Positions 32,446 to 42,527 are shown, counted from the first letter of the stretch. The stretch: 64,000 bases of DNA from Flavihumibacter rivuli (GCF_018595685.2 NZ_CP092334.1:3376001-3440000); one strand, 5' to 3'. Numbers and translations are program-made. Notes: generated by a model from the letters alone, not told the origin.

Positions 32446-35400
32446 ATGCCTATCCAACAACTAACCATAAGGTCATGCTTCCCCTTGCTTGCCCTGGTCG
32501 CCCTGCTAACGGGCCTCCTGCTTTCCTTCACCCCGCTCGCCGCCCGCTGCCAGCAACCGGTACTGCAGGGAAGGCTCACCAACCCCAAGGGCGAACCGGT
32601 CTCCGGCGCTACCGTCACGGCACTGCAGGCCAAACGCTCCACCCTCAGCGCCGGCGACGGCATCTTCCGCCTGCCGGGCGTTAAAGCCGGCGACTCCCTG
32701 CGCATCAGCCATATCAGCTTTGCGCCTGCCGGCTTTTTCATCAGCGACCCCGCTGCCTTCCTCACCATCCAACTGGCGCCCGCTGCCAACACCCTCGGCG
32801 AAGTGGAAGTGCTGAGCAGCGGCTACCAGGATATCCCCAGGGAACGCAGCACGGGCTCCTTTGTCAGGATCGACAAGGCCGCCCTCAACCTGCAGGCCGG
32901 CACCAATATCCTCAACCGCCTCGACGGCATCACCAGCGGCCTGCTCTTCGATGTAGGCAAGAGCAATGGCAACCAGGGCAAACTGGGCATCAGCATCAGG
33001 GGCCTGAGCACCATCAACGGCCCCATCGACCCGCTGGTGGTGGTGGATGGCTATATCTATGAAGGCGACATCAACAACATCAACCCCAACGATGTGGAGC
33101 AGGTTACGGTGATGAAGGATGCCGCTGCAGCTTCCATCTGGGGTGCCCGCGCCGGCAATGGCGTCATCCTCATCACCACCAGGAAGGGGCGCTATGCCCA
33201 ACCCCTACAGGTAAGCGTGAATGCCTCCCTCATCATCGCCGAAAAACCCGACCTCTATTACCTGCCCCAGCTGGGCGCCGCCGAGTACATAGGGGTGGAA
33301 CAGTTCCTTTTTGGCAGGGGCTATTTCAATAACCGCATCAACACGGGCTACCAGGCCCTCACGCCCGCCGTCGAGGTCTTCCTCGCGCGCCGGCGCGGCC
33401 TCATCTCGGCTGCCGACTCGGCCGATCGCATTAACGCCCTCAAGGCCATCGATACCCGCGACCAGTTCCTCCGCCACATGTACCGCGAAGCCCTCACCCA
33501 GCAATATGCGCTGAACCTGCGCGGCGGCAGTGCCAACCACGCCTATACCTTCTCGCTGGCCTATGACCGGTCCAGCAACGAGCTGGATGCGCTGACCCGC
33601 AAACTCAACATCCAGCTGGGCAACAGCTTCCGCATCCTGAAGAACCTGGAACTGGACCTTTCCCTTTACTTCACCAACGCCCATGGCCAGTCCGGTCGTC
33701 CGGGCATCAACCAGGTGGCCGTTGCGGGCAGGTCCATCCCCTACCTCCAGCTGGCCGGTGAAGACGGCAGTCCCCTGCCGGTGGCCCGCGATTACCGCAG
33801 CGCCTATACCGACACCCTTGCCGGCGGGCGTTTGCTCGACTGGAAATATTACCCGCTGGAGGATTATCGCCACAACCGCAGCACCGACAACCGGCAGGAG
33901 CTCTTTGCCAACATCGGCCTGCGCTATCGCTTTTCCAAATGGCTGAATGCGGAGATCAAATACCAGTACCAGGACCAGCAATCGGGCAGCGAACGCCTGG
34001 CGGCCCTGGAGAGCTACGAAGCCCGCGACATGGTCAACCGCTTCACCCAGGTAGACCGCAGCAACGGCAACCTCACCCGGATCGTCCCGCTTGGCGGCAT
34101 CCGCAACTATTCCCTGGCAGCGGTCCGTTCCCAGACCCTTCGCGGCCAGCTCAACCTGATGAAGCAATGGCAGGACCATGAACTGGCCGCCGTGGCCGGC
34201 ATAGAAGGCCGGGAGGCCCGTGGCACCGGCGAAGGCAGCATCCGCTACGGCTACAACAGCGATCCCCTGACCACCACCCTGGTGGATCCTGTCAATCCCT
34301 ATCCCACCATCCTTACGGGCCGTTTCGAACGCATCCCCGGCATGGCGGCCAATAGCCATACCCTCAACCGCTTTGTGTCGGTCTACGCCAACGCGGCCTA
34401 CACCTTCCGCAACAGGTACAGCCTGTCGGCCAGCGCCCGCCGCGACGGGGCCAATGTGTTCGGCGCCAATACCAATGACCGCTGGAAACCCCTCTGGTCC
34501 GTAGGCGCCGCCTGGAATATTTCCCGCGAGGACTTCTACCAGCTGCGGGCATTGCCTTCGCTTAAGCTGCGCATGAGCTATGGCTTCAGTGGCAATGTGG
34601 ACCTCAGTCGCTCTGCCGTGGCCATCGGCCGCTATTATGCCGCTTCTTCCGTCAACCTTCCCTTTGCCCGCATCAACGTCATCAACAATCCCGACCTGCG
34701 CTGGGAAAAGATCGGCATGTTCAACATCGGCCTCGACTTCCAGTCGGCCAACAACCGGCTCTCCGGTACCCTCGAGTTCTACAACAAGCGGGGCATCGAC
34801 CTGTATGGCACAGAACCCTATGACTATACCACCTGGGGCTTGGGAAGCGAGCTCCGGCGCAATGTCGCCAATATGGAAGGCAAGGGTATCGACCTCACCC
34901 TGAATGCCCGGTTGGTGGATAGAAAGGTCAAATGGAACAGCAACCTTATTTTTAGTTATGTCACCAACGAGACCACCCGCTACAACAGTGCCTCCGCGGC
35001 CAATATCGCTTCCATCATAGGCAATGGCAACACCATCACGCCCTATGTGGGCAAGCCCCTTTATGCCATCGCAGCCTACCGTTGGGGCGGGTTGGACGGC
35101 AATGGCCATCCCCAGGGCTACCTGGACGGCAAACTCAGCACCGATTATGCCGCCATCTTCCAGGAGGCCAACCAGAAAGGCCCCGAAGGCAATGTGGTGT
35201 ACATTGGCCCGGCCAGTCCGCCCGTCTTCGGCTCCTGGATCAATACCCTCAGCTGGAAGCAACTATCCCTGACCCTGAGCCTGGCCTACCGCTTCGGTTA
35301 TTATTTCCGCAGGCCCTTCTTTACCAGCGGCAGCCTCGTGAACGGTTCCGGCCACCCCGATTTCAACCGTCGCTGGCAGCAACCCGGCGATGAAGCCTTC

Positions 35401-35694
35401 ACCCAGGTACCGGCCTTCGTGTATCCCGTCAACGGCAACCGCGATGCCTTCTATGGCTTTTCCGAGGTCAACGTGCTGAAAGGCGATCACATCCGCCTGC
35501 AGTTCCTGAACCTGGCCTATACGCTGGGTGGACCGAAAGCCTGCGCCAGGTGGCTGAAGGACGCGCAGTTGTATTGCATAGCCGCCAACCTGGGGATCCT
35601 GTGGCGGGCCAACAGCGAAGGCCTGGACCCGGATTATCCCCGTTCCTTACCGCCGGCCAGGAACCTGTCCATTGGCCTGCGCATGAACCTCTAA
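32446..35694 (+). CDS. SusC/RagA-family TonB-dependent outer-membrane receptor
   Basis: A 1,082-residue protein. Signal peptide to about residue 36 (ARCQQ). The CarboxypepD_reg-like domain (LQGRLTNPKGEPVSGATVTA) covers about 38-115. A plug domain follows, with GISIRGLSTINGPIDPLVVV and DVEQVTVMKDAAAASIWGAR then GNGVILITTRKG, the SusC signature. A beta-barrel of about 800 residues follows, ending in the conserved NLSIGLRMNL. With the SusD lipoprotein it imports an oligosaccharide or other large ligand across the outer membrane using TonB energy. The start follows the TlpA stop by 4 bp; SusD starts 31 bp after the stop. Confidence 0.95.
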   Translation: MPIQQLTIRSCFPLLALVALLTGLLLSFTPLAARCQQPVLQGRLTNPKGEPVSGATVTALQAKRSTLSAGDGIFRLPGVKAGDSLRISHISFAPAGFFISDPAAFLTIQLAPAANTLGEVEVLSSGYQDIPRERSTGSFVRIDKAALNLQAGTNILNRLDGITSGLLFDVGKSNGNQGKLGISIRGLSTINGPIDPLVVVDGYIYEGDINNINPNDVEQVTVMKDAAAASIWGARAGNGVILITTRKGRYAQPLQVSVNASLIIAEKPDLYYLPQLGAAEYIGVEQFLFGRGYFNNRINTGYQALTPAVEVFLARRRGLISAADSADRINALKAIDTRDQFLRHMYREALTQQYALNLRGGSANHAYTFSLAYDRSSNELDALTRKLNIQLGNSFRILKNLELDLSLYFTNAHGQSGRPGINQVAVAGRSIPYLQLAGEDGSPLPVARDYRSAYTDTLAGGRLLDWKYYPLEDYRHNRSTDNRQELFANIGLRYRFSKWLNAEIKYQYQDQQSGSERLAALESYEARDMVNRFTQVDRSNGNLTRIVPLGGIRNYSLAAVRSQTLRGQLNLMKQWQDHELAAVAGIEGREARGTGEGSIRYGYNSDPLTTTLVDPVNPYPTILTGRFERIPGMAANSHTLNRFVSVYANAAYTFRNRYSLSASARRDGANVFGANTNDRWKPLWSVGAAWNISREDFYQLRALPSLKLRMSYGFSGNVDLSRSAVAIGRYYAASSVNLPFARINVINNPDLRWEKIGMFNIGLDFQSANNRLSGTLEFYNKRGIDLYGTEPYDYTTWGLGSELRRNVANMEGKGIDLTLNARLVDRKVKWNSNLIFSYVTNETTRYNSASAANIASIIGNGNTITPYVGKPLYAIAAYRWGGLDGNGHPQGYLDGKLSTDYAAIFQEANQKGPEGNVVYIGPASPPVFGSWINTLSWKQLSLTLSLAYRFGYYFRRPFFTSGSLVNGSGHPDFNRRWQQPGDEAFTQVPAFVYPVNGNRDAFYGFSEVNVLKGDHIRLQFLNLAYTLGGPKACARWLKDAQLYCIAANLGILWRANSEGLDPDYPRSLPPARNLSIGLRMNL

Positions 35695-35725
35695 CCCCAT
35701 TGCTCAACAGTTAAAACAGCATACC

Positions 35726-37084
35726 ATGAACGTAAGAATTTGCATTCCCATCACTTTGATAGCCGCGCTCGCCCTGGTGGTGAGCTCCTGCCAGAAATTC
35801 CTGGAGGCCAAATCCGACAAGACACTGGTGGTACCGCGAACCATCATGGACCTCCAGGGCCTGCTCGATGATGACTACATCATGAACAGCCAGACGCCGG
35901 GCTTCTCGCAGTCCTGCGACGATGATTTTTTCATGACCCCCGACACCTACGCCGCCGTCTCCGAACTGGAGCGGCAAGTCTATACCTGGCGGGTAGAACA
36001 ATACAATTTTCCCAATGACTGGGCCTCGGCTTACAATGCAGTGTACAATGCCAATTACTGCCTCGAGCAGCTAGGCAACATTGCCCTCACACCCGCCAAT
36101 GAAGCAGTCTGGCGGAACGTCAAGGGTTCCGCACATTTTTACCGGGGCTATTACTTTCTCAGCCTGCTCTGGGAATTTGCGAAGGCCTACGATCCCCAGA
36201 CCGCCGCAACCGATCCCGGTATCGTCCTGCGGTTGGGATCCAATTTCAACACCCCATCGGTACGTGCATCGGTGAAAGACAGCTACGAGCAGGTGATAGC
36301 CGACCTCACCAGGGCAGCCGAATACCTTCCCGACAACCCCGTTCACCCGATGCGACCATCGCGACTGGCAGCCTTCGCGGCGCTGGCCCGTTGCTACCTG
36401 TCCATGAACCGCTACGACAGTGCATATGCCTATGCAGATCGGAGTCTTGCCCTGCGCTCGGAGTTGTTGGATTACAATAGTCCGGAAGTAGATGCCGGGT
36501 CCTTCACGCCCTTCCGTCCCTTTAACAAGGAGATCATCTTCTATACCACCCAGTCCGGGAACTATTCTCCCAAGTATTTTGTGTTTGCCTACCAGGACAG
36601 CCTGCTCTATGCCAGTTACGACAACAACGACCTGCGCAAGACAGTCTTTTATTTTGAGAACGGCCCCTACCCAAGTTTCAAGGGGCACTATACCGGGGAT
36701 CCCTTTCTATTCTTTAGCGGCATCACCACAGCCGAGGTACTGTTGACGAGGGCGGAAGCCCATGCGCGGCTGGGCAGGGGAGTGCAGGCCATGGCCGACC
36801 TCAACCGGTTGTTGGAGCATCGCTGGAAGGCAGGCAGTTTCACCCCACTATCAGCCGCCAACGACCAGGAGGCATTGGAGCAGGTGTTGGTGGAACGGCG
36901 CAAGGAGCTCACCATGCGCAGCCTTCGTTGGATGGACATCAAGCGCCAGAACAAACTAGGTGCCGGCATCAACCTCACCCGCAAGCTCGGCCCCGAAACC
37001 TACACCCTACCCGCCAACGACCGCCGATTCGCCCTTCCCCTTCCCCAGGACATCATCAACCAAACCGGCATGCAGCAGAACTAA
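35726..37084 (+). CDS. SusD/RagB-family nutrient-binding lipoprotein
   Basis: A 452-residue protein. Lipoprotein signal IALALVVSSCQKFLEAKSDK, with lipidated Cys near residue 22, in the 'SCQKFLE.KSDK' form typical of the family. TPR-like helices follow (VKGSAHFYRGYYFLSLLWEF; VKDSYEQVIADLTRAAEYLP; LAAFAALARCYLSMNRYDSA). The C-terminus has VLLTRAEAHARLGRGVQAMA and LVERRKELTMRSLRWMDIKR, the usual SusD ending. It caps the SusC barrel and binds the ligand. No hydrolase lies in this operon, so the ligand cannot be predicted. Confidence 0.95.
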   Translation: MNVRICIPITLIAALALVVSSCQKFLEAKSDKTLVVPRTIMDLQGLLDDDYIMNSQTPGFSQSCDDDFFMTPDTYAAVSELERQVYTWRVEQYNFPNDWASAYNAVYNANYCLEQLGNIALTPANEAVWRNVKGSAHFYRGYYFLSLLWEFAKAYDPQTAATDPGIVLRLGSNFNTPSVRASVKDSYEQVIADLTRAAEYLPDNPVHPMRPSRLAAFAALARCYLSMNRYDSAYAYADRSLALRSELLDYNSPEVDAGSFTPFRPFNKEIIFYTTQSGNYSPKYFVFAYQDSLLYASYDNNDLRKTVFYFENGPYPSFKGHYTGDPFLFFSGITTAEVLLTRAEAHARLGRGVQAMADLNRLLEHRWKAGSFTPLSAANDQEALEQVLVERRKELTMRSLRWMDIKRQNKLGAGINLTRKLGPETYTLPANDRRFALPLPQDIINQTGMQQN

Positions 37085-37103
37085 ATGCCATTTGCTTTTG
37101 CTA

Positions 37104-37330
37104 ACCTCAGCGGGGTCTCATTTTTCTTTTCTACCTCATCGGGGTCTCCCGAAGGGGACCCCGATGAACCTCCACCCCTTTACCTCAGCGGGGTCTCTCG
37201 CAGAGGACCCCGATGAACCCACATTGTACTATTTGCATCAGGGTCCCCTTCGGGAGACCCTGCTGGGGAAATAGAGTGGAGACCCTGCTGGGGAAAGAAG
37301 GTGGAGACCCTGCTGGGGTAAAGAGGCATG
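37104..37330. repeat. Palindrome cluster downstream of SusD
   Basis: Several copies of GGGTC/GACCC palindromes, for example CATCGGGGTCTCCCGAAGGG at 37137 and a triple GGAGACCCTGCTGGGG at 37256-37318 (about 22-bp period). No gene lies between 37085 and 37718. Confidence 0.85.
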
Positions 37331-37717
37331 TGCCCCCGATGCCCCCACTAGATAACTTGAAAAGCCACCCTGAGTATACAATAAGTATAGGATGACTATA
37401 GGATGAGCGAAGGATGAGTATAGGTTTAGTGCTGAAAATACCACTAAACTGTAGTTATTACCGATTTAGCTTCTCCTAAAACAGCTACACAAGTGGAAGG
37501 GATGATCCTGGAAATGTTTGGGTACGTTATCCCCCTTATGCTGGGTATTAAACGCATCGACAATTATACCTCAGCAGGGCATTTCATTACCCTAACATTT
37601 CACTTGAGTTTTCTGAAAGAGATCCAGGTGTATCGCACTTAAATACTTTTTCAGTATTCATATTGCACCAAATTTGATAGAAGGGGGTTGCTGAAATTTT
37701 ATTTGGGTTGCGTATGT

Positions 37718-38386
37718 TTACCAGACTATATCAGGGAACTCGGAAAAACTCAAATCTTTCCAATCGCAATTATTTTCTTTTGCTGATCTTTTAACGTTGG
37801 CGATAGTTTCTTTATAGTCTTTATTCCATTCAAAGTAGAACCCGTCAATAAGTTTGGTAATTTTTCTAAACCTAATCTTGCCGGGACGTTCTGTGACAAA
37901 CCTGATGTGTAAAGCCTGGTAGAGGATGAAATCAAATTCGCTATGCATATTGATCCTTTCCCCAATATATTCTTTTAATTGCACAGAACCTATTGGGTCA
38001 TAATCGGTCATGGCTTTTTCGAGACAGTATTCGAGATTGTATAGGATTGCCTGTTGTAATTTATTGCTTTCCCGGTAGCCTACATACTTCCTTAGAATGT
38101 TGGTAAATACAAGGATATCTGTCCATGCTATTTGAAATCCGAGTACATAACTGATGCCTTCATTGTCATCGAGGGGCATAGATTGGGTTAGTCTCAAACC
38201 ATCACCTGCTTTCCTTACTTCATAGGCTAGGTTCATCAATAATTGATGATGGGCAAACTGAATAGGATGCGATTCATCCAGCACATCCGAAATAAAATGT
38301 ATGGTGCTGTGGAGGATTGATAATTCATCCTTATGGCCATAAATGGCAATACCAGTTCCGTTTTTGGTGGGATGGGCGAATAGCAT
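37718..38386 (-). CDS. Conserved hypothetical protein (DUF6904-like)
   Basis: A 222-residue protein beginning MLFAHPTKNGTGIAIYGHKD. The N-terminal pattern 'MLFA..TKNGTGI..YGD...L..LH.TIH.I' and 'VLGFQIAWTDILVFTNILRK' match my recollection of a Bacteroidota/Firmicutes family of unknown function (DUF6904). It is mostly helical and cytoplasmic, with no catalytic residues that stand out. It is flanked by palindrome clusters on both sides and is probably transcribed alone. Confidence 0.65.
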   Translation of the reverse strand: MLFAHPTKNGTGIAIYGHKDELSILHSTIHFISDVLDESHPIQFAHHQLLMNLAYEVRKAGDGLRLTQSMPLDDNEGISYVLGFQIAWTDILVFTNILRKYVGYRESNKLQQAILYNLEYCLEKAMTDYDPIGSVQLKEYIGERINMHSEFDFILYQALHIRFVTERPGKIRFRKITKLIDGFYFEWNKDYKETIANVKRSAKENNCDWKDLSFSEFPDIVW

Positions 38387-38524
38387 AACAACAGCGAATT
38401 AAGGTAATTTATTGGAGTTTCGTTTTTTGAAATAGTCAATAGCGGTTGAAATGGAATGAGTAGTTGAATAATCAGCCGGTAGCTCTGGGTGTAAAAAACT
38501 ACAGATTCTCATAGTGAAATTTAC

Positions 38525-38756
38525 ACCCCATCAGGGTCTCCCGCTGAGGTTATAAAGATTACATTGCTACTGGCTTACGTCTAAAAGCTGTTGGTGATAA
38601 CACGCAACAGCGGCGCTGGGTGTAATTGCATTGCCAGAATCTTCGAAGGAAATGATTGAGAACCTCAGCGGGGTCTCCCGAAGGGGACCCCGATGTCAAA
38701 TTAATAATAGCGTTATTTATTCATCAGGGTCCCTTTCAGGAGACCCTGATGGGGTA
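38525..38756. repeat. Palindromes (three copies)
   Basis: CATCAGGGTCTCCCGCTGAG at 38528 (deleted form), CCTCAGCGGGGTCTCCCGAA at 38663-38695 and CATCAGGGTCCCTTTCAGGA at 38722-38752. No gene lies between 38387 and 38863; a CGCGGACTTTGTGTGTTCCT motif of the second repeat family follows at 38775. Confidence 0.8.
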
Positions 38757-38862
38757 ATTATAGTCAATTCTTCTTCGCGGACTTTGTGTGTTCCTTTGTG
38801 TCTCCTTCCCGCCTTAGCTTTGCTTCGGTGAGAGAGGTGTGTTACAAGAATCAGCATATTCC

Positions 38863-40032
38863 CTACTTGCTTATTCCCACCCCATACTCCTTCGCAAACA
38901 CTTCCCAATACTCGCCTTTTCCGAAACCATTCTCCACAAAAAGCGCGATCGCACTGGTGATGATTTCTGTTGACCTGGCAAAAGAAATCTTCCCGAAATT
39001 TTTCCGGTTATAGCTGTTGTCAATACTATCCTTCATCATCGCGATATCCTGGAAATCGGAATGGTACATGCCGGGGATCTTGATGCGGATACTGGAACGG
39101 GAACGACTGGCATTATTCACAAAAGCCAGATCCCTTCGCCTTTCGCTGCGGTCTTCTTGCCAGTTCCCGATGTTCTCGCTATCCACTCCCTGGGGTTGGG
39201 TAGTGATGTACAGGATCGGTTGGGTGGGCCTGATCTCCTCGAATAAACCCGTTACATCACCATCCAGGTTGATGACCGCCCTGATCTTCTCCTGTTTGGC
39301 TGCCGCCATCAACGATGATGCCCCCGATACCGAATGCCCCATGGCGACTACGCGCTCCTTGTCCACCCGTCCATAGATTGGACTGGAAGGATCTTCTGCA
39401 TATTTCAGGATGGCTTCGATACCCCTGGCCAGGTGATCGCCCATCAGGGTATAGTCGGGAATTACTTTATCGATCTTTTCCACCTTGCCATCGGGATAAT
39501 AGACCAGCCTGGAAATGGGCAAGGCGGAAATACCCACCACGATATTCCCCTTACTGGCCAATGAGGCCAGCAAATAAGAATAGTCGGTTGCTAACCATCC
39601 CAATCCCGGACCAAACAAGAGTAAGGGCATGGTTTGTTGCGGGGCTTTCCCGCCAATGGCCAATCGTTGCTGGGCGGCCGCGGCCTTCGAACCAATCGTG
39701 GGACCAGCTTTCCGCTGGGTGAAGGCCAGGTGTGCTTCCTGCCATTCCTTTATGGGTAGCACATCCTGTAAGGCAGTACTGTCGGTCGTTACGGGAAGGT
39801 AGAGGAATGCTGACAAGGCATTTGGTGAACCCGGCTCACCCAATCTTATCCAGTGTCGGGCTACGGTATATTTATCCTTGATATAGTCAAAGCGATGGGG
39901 TTCGATAGTGGTAAGGGAATAAGATGCATTGAATGAGTCTTCTTCCTGCCAGGGTTGGGTATAGGTCAGATAGGCGCTGCCTAGGACCAGCATCACAATT
40001 CCTGATAGTATATATGCTTTCATCTTTTTCAT
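38863..40032 (-). CDS. Alpha/beta hydrolase, PAF-acetylhydrolase-like
   Basis: 389 residues from ATG 40032 (MKKMKAYILSGIVMLVLGSA), an N-terminal membrane anchor or signal. The frame is open for another 116 codons upstream, but that part reads through palindromic repeats (SGSPSGDPAGV) and is an artefact. Key features: LLLFGPGLGWLATDYSYLLA (oxyanion region), VVAMGHSVSGASSLMAA (nucleophile Ser in GHSVSG) and MYHSDFQDIAM (His of the triad). The layout fits the platelet-activating-factor acetylhydrolase/dienelactone hydrolase group, so it is probably an esterase on lipids or polyesters outside the cytoplasm. Confidence 0.78.
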   Translation of the reverse strand: MKKMKAYILSGIVMLVLGSAYLTYTQPWQEEDSFNASYSLTTIEPHRFDYIKDKYTVARHWIRLGEPGSPNALSAFLYLPVTTDSTALQDVLPIKEWQEAHLAFTQRKAGPTIGSKAAAAQQRLAIGGKAPQQTMPLLLFGPGLGWLATDYSYLLASLASKGNIVVGISALPISRLVYYPDGKVEKIDKVIPDYTLMGDHLARGIEAILKYAEDPSSPIYGRVDKERVVAMGHSVSGASSLMAAAKQEKIRAVINLDGDVTGLFEEIRPTQPILYITTQPQGVDSENIGNWQEDRSERRRDLAFVNNASRSRSSIRIKIPGMYHSDFQDIAMMKDSIDNSYNRKNFGKISFARSTEIITSAIALFVENGFGKGEYWEVFAKEYGVGISK

Positions 40033-40154
40033 ATGGATGGGTCTCCAATGGGGCTTACTGCAATATTGAAAGAATTGGGGAAGCTTTCGCTGCATGATGG
40101 GTGCAGGGGAAGGGGCATTTTGATTAACGGTTGAAAGGAAGGATAATTTGTAAG

Positions 40155-40517
40155 AGAAAAGGAAGTAACGCAAAGTCCGCGAAGAACCGCGAAGAACGCG
40201 AAGACTTGTTTGACTTAATGCCCCATCAGGGTTCTCTTTGACCTCGCCCGCTGAGGTGTAAGATTTCATTGGCGCAGCCAATGCTTTGCGTTCGTTAACC
40301 CCAGCGGGGTCTCCCGAAGGGGACCCCGATATATAAAAGGCGAAATATCTATCCATCCACCAGCTAAGCTCATCTTCCAACTACCCGTTGGTCATCAAAC
40401 ACAACGGGGGCGATGGGGGATAGTACATCTCATCAAGCCAGCGGGCGTGGTCGCAAAGGACTCCCGATGAATTTCTCTCCTACTATTCATCAGGGTCCCC
40501 TCCGGGAGACCCTGATG
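40155..40517. repeat. Mixed repeats: GCGAAG motifs and an inverted composite palindrome element
   Basis: At 40166-40205 lies AACGCAAAGTCCGCGAAGAA repeated with variation. From about 40296 to 40517 there is a reversed copy of the composite element also seen at 46.7 and 51-52 kb (ATATATAAAAGGCG..., CAACTACCCGTTGGTCAT, then CATCAGGGTCCCCTCCGGGA). No gene lies between 40033 and 40740. Confidence 0.75.
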
Positions 40518-40739
40518 GGGTGAAAAAAACCTTCATTGGCGTAGCCAATGCTTTGCGTTCTCAAAAACCTCTCAATAGTTAATCCTTCTTTGCGGACTTT
40601 GCGTGTTTCTTTGCGGACTTTGCGTTACAATTGGAAACCTTCATTGGCGTAGCCAATGTATTGTGTGCTTGAAACCCCATCAAATGGTTATTACCTACTT
40701 CCCTCCTTCGCTTCGGCGGGCGCGATGCGTTACAAAAAT

Positions 40740-41468
40740 CTATCCCTTCTTCCCCACAATATTGATCACCTGCTGCTGCCGCTCGAACCAGGCCACCGAA
40801 AAACCTTCCTTCTCCAGCAGGTAAATAACATCCGTTGGTAACAACCGTAATTTCTCGTAACTACTCACCCTTAACTCCCAGCCCTTCTCCGTCCGCAGGT
40901 GCAGGAGATCGGTCACCGTAACCTTCCTTTCCCCATAAGACAGAAAACAGGTAAGGATGCGTTCATCATCCTGCCTGACCGGGATGAACCGGTCCGTGCC
41001 GGTCAGGGGATAGGCATAATCCCGAAAGGACAGGACAAGGCTTCCCTTTTCACTCAAAGCCTCATACGCATCTGCGATCAATTGCCTCACCTCCTCCATC
41101 GATCCCAGGTGGGTAAGGGTATCACCACAACAACTGATCAGCTCCGGTGTCCTTTGTAGTTGTTTCCTGAAGTCCAGGATATTGGCCTCAATGGTAGCGA
41201 TGGGCAGCCCCTTTGCCATGGAGCGGAGTTCCGCCAGGAGTGGTTCACAAAAATCGAAGGCCATCACATCAAACCCCATCCTTGCCAGCTCGATGCTTTG
41301 CAGGCCATTGCCGGCACCCAGGTCAAGGGCCAGCCTGGTGGAAGCAGGATAGATGGCATTAAGGTTCAGCAAGAGCCGGAATGCCGATTGCCTGGTCTCG
41401 GTATTGCCCAGCATCCAGCCATAATGATCCGCCAGGTGCTGGTCGTAATGCGCTTTTACCGTATTCAT
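40740..41468 (-). CDS. SAM-dependent methyltransferase (class I)
   Basis: 242 residues from ATG 41468 (MNTVKAHYDQHLADHYGWML), 4 bp after the TrmO stop. Motif I is LALDLGAGNGLQSIELARMG (SAM binding); the acidic residue after strand 2 is in MAFDFCEPLL, and the catalytic-region strand is ISCCGDTLTHLG. The C-terminal part (RVSSYEKLRLLPTDVIYLLE) resembles small-molecule methyltransferases. The substrate is unknown. It is the last gene of the GrpB-TrmO-methyltransferase operon. Confidence 0.85.
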   Translation of the reverse strand: MNTVKAHYDQHLADHYGWMLGNTETRQSAFRLLLNLNAIYPASTRLALDLGAGNGLQSIELARMGFDVMAFDFCEPLLAELRSMAKGLPIATIEANILDFRKQLQRTPELISCCGDTLTHLGSMEEVRQLIADAYEALSEKGSLVLSFRDYAYPLTGTDRFIPVRQDDERILTCFLSYGERKVTVTDLLHLRTEKGWELRVSSYEKLRLLPTDVIYLLEKEGFSVAWFERQQQVINIVGKKG

Positions 41469-41472
41469 GGTA

Positions 41473-41931
41473 TTACCAATAGTGTTGCATGAGATGATCG
41501 ACCCATTCGGGTTGACGAATGGATTTGCTTGGTTCAAACTGTCGGAAGACGGGTTTGATATCAATGATGGGACTGCCATCAATGCCATCAAAATTCCTTA
41601 CCCAGATCTTCCGGCCAGATTTTTTAATGAGCTCTACAGTGCAGAGCCCAAGGCTATTCGGCCGGTCCTTTTTCCTTTGCGCGAAGATGCCCACAAAGGG
41701 ATAGTCCGGATCCTCCCTCGGGTGGCCTGCCCAGATACGATCCTTTTGATTGGCCAGGTGGAAGCAATAAATGATCTCGAGATGGGAGAAGTCTTCGATC
41801 CTGGCCAGGGAACAGGCAGGCACTTCAGAATCCAGTTCAATGACGGTGACGATCTCACCCCAATGGTCATCCGAAGGTCGGGTTCTAACGTTGGTGGCAT
41901 AGGCGATCGGCTTGATCCTGTAATGACTCAT
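41473..41931 (-). CDS. trmO: tRNA (N6-threonylcarbamoyladenosine37-N6)-methyltransferase TrmO-like
   Basis: 152 residues from ATG 41931 (MSHYRIKPIAYATNVRTRPS), overlapping the GrpB-like stop by 4 bp (ATGA). Family motifs: AGHPREDPDYPFVGIFAQRK, DRPNSLGLCTVELIKKSGRK and FDGIDGSPIIDIKPV. The family (TsaA/VirR/YaeB) methylates t6A37 in tRNA. This copy is at the short end of the size range and lacks the C-terminal extension of the E. coli protein, so the exact substrate is inferred. Confidence 0.85.
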   Translation of the reverse strand: MSHYRIKPIAYATNVRTRPSDDHWGEIVTVIELDSEVPACSLARIEDFSHLEIIYCFHLANQKDRIWAGHPREDPDYPFVGIFAQRKKDRPNSLGLCTVELIKKSGRKIWVRNFDGIDGSPIIDIKPVFRQFEPSKSIRQPEWVDHLMQHYW

Positions 41932-42521
41932 AGCTTCCCGTTTTGTTGCTGTGCAAGCCACCATTGCAAGGCCAGCGCTTCCTTTTCCTTGATGAATGCA
42001 GTCTTGGCTTCATTGAAGGCAAAGGCATCGGGCCAATCACGCTGGCTGAGTTCCAGCTTCAGGTCCTGGTATTGCTGCTTCACGTCGGGATGGTTCCGGA
42101 GGTATTCACGGAAGGCCAGGTGCCTTTCCCAGAACGCACCTCGGTAGCCGACGATATGGATATGCGCCAGCTTGTGGAGATTGATGGTGTCATCAATTGC
42201 TGCGGCATCGTCAATGATGGCAGGATAGCCTTTATCCTCCTTCATCCGGATGAAGAATCTTCGTTCAGGCATGGCCGTTGTAAAGGCCCGGATATAGATA
42301 TACGGATGGTTGATGAGCCGGATGACCGTTTCCTCAGGTTCTACATGGGCAAGTCCTACCAGGATATCGATCGTGGGTTTGGCGGAAAGCCCTTCCACAC
42401 TGGTGCTGCCTATATGTTCAATATGGGGATCCAATCCCGACAGTAATTGTTGCAGCTCTGCTTCCAGTTCCTTGTAGCGCTGCTTCCATTGGGGATGGTA
42501 GGGTTCTACACTAACTCTCAT
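41928..42521 (-). CDS. GrpB-family protein (UPF0157)
   Basis: A 197-residue protein. The N-terminal signature is VEPYHPQWKQRYKELEAELQ and IEHIGSTSVEGLSAKPTIDI, the GSTSV...KP.IDI motif of the nucleotidyltransferase-like GrpB family; the acidic residue in TIDILVG aligns with the transferase fold. The C-terminal part (LAHIHIVGYRGAFWERHLAF, REYLRNHPDVKQQYQDLKLE) is also typical. The substrate is unknown. It is the first gene of the three-gene operon. Confidence 0.9.
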   Translation of the reverse strand: MRVSVEPYHPQWKQRYKELEAELQQLLSGLDPHIEHIGSTSVEGLSAKPTIDILVGLAHVEPEETVIRLINHPYIYIRAFTTAMPERRFFIRMKEDKGYPAIIDDAAAIDDTINLHKLAHIHIVGYRGAFWERHLAFREYLRNHPDVKQQYQDLKLELSQRDWPDAFAFNEAKTAFIKEKEALALQWWLAQQQNGKL

Positions 42522-42527
42522 GACGTT

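Noticed and set aside
33205..35262. Long minus-strand frame (685 codons) opposite SusC
   Set aside because: It is the GC-rich shadow of the SusC gene. The plus-strand frame has all SusC motifs; the minus frame has an alanine/glycine/valine-rich composition and no recognisable domain.
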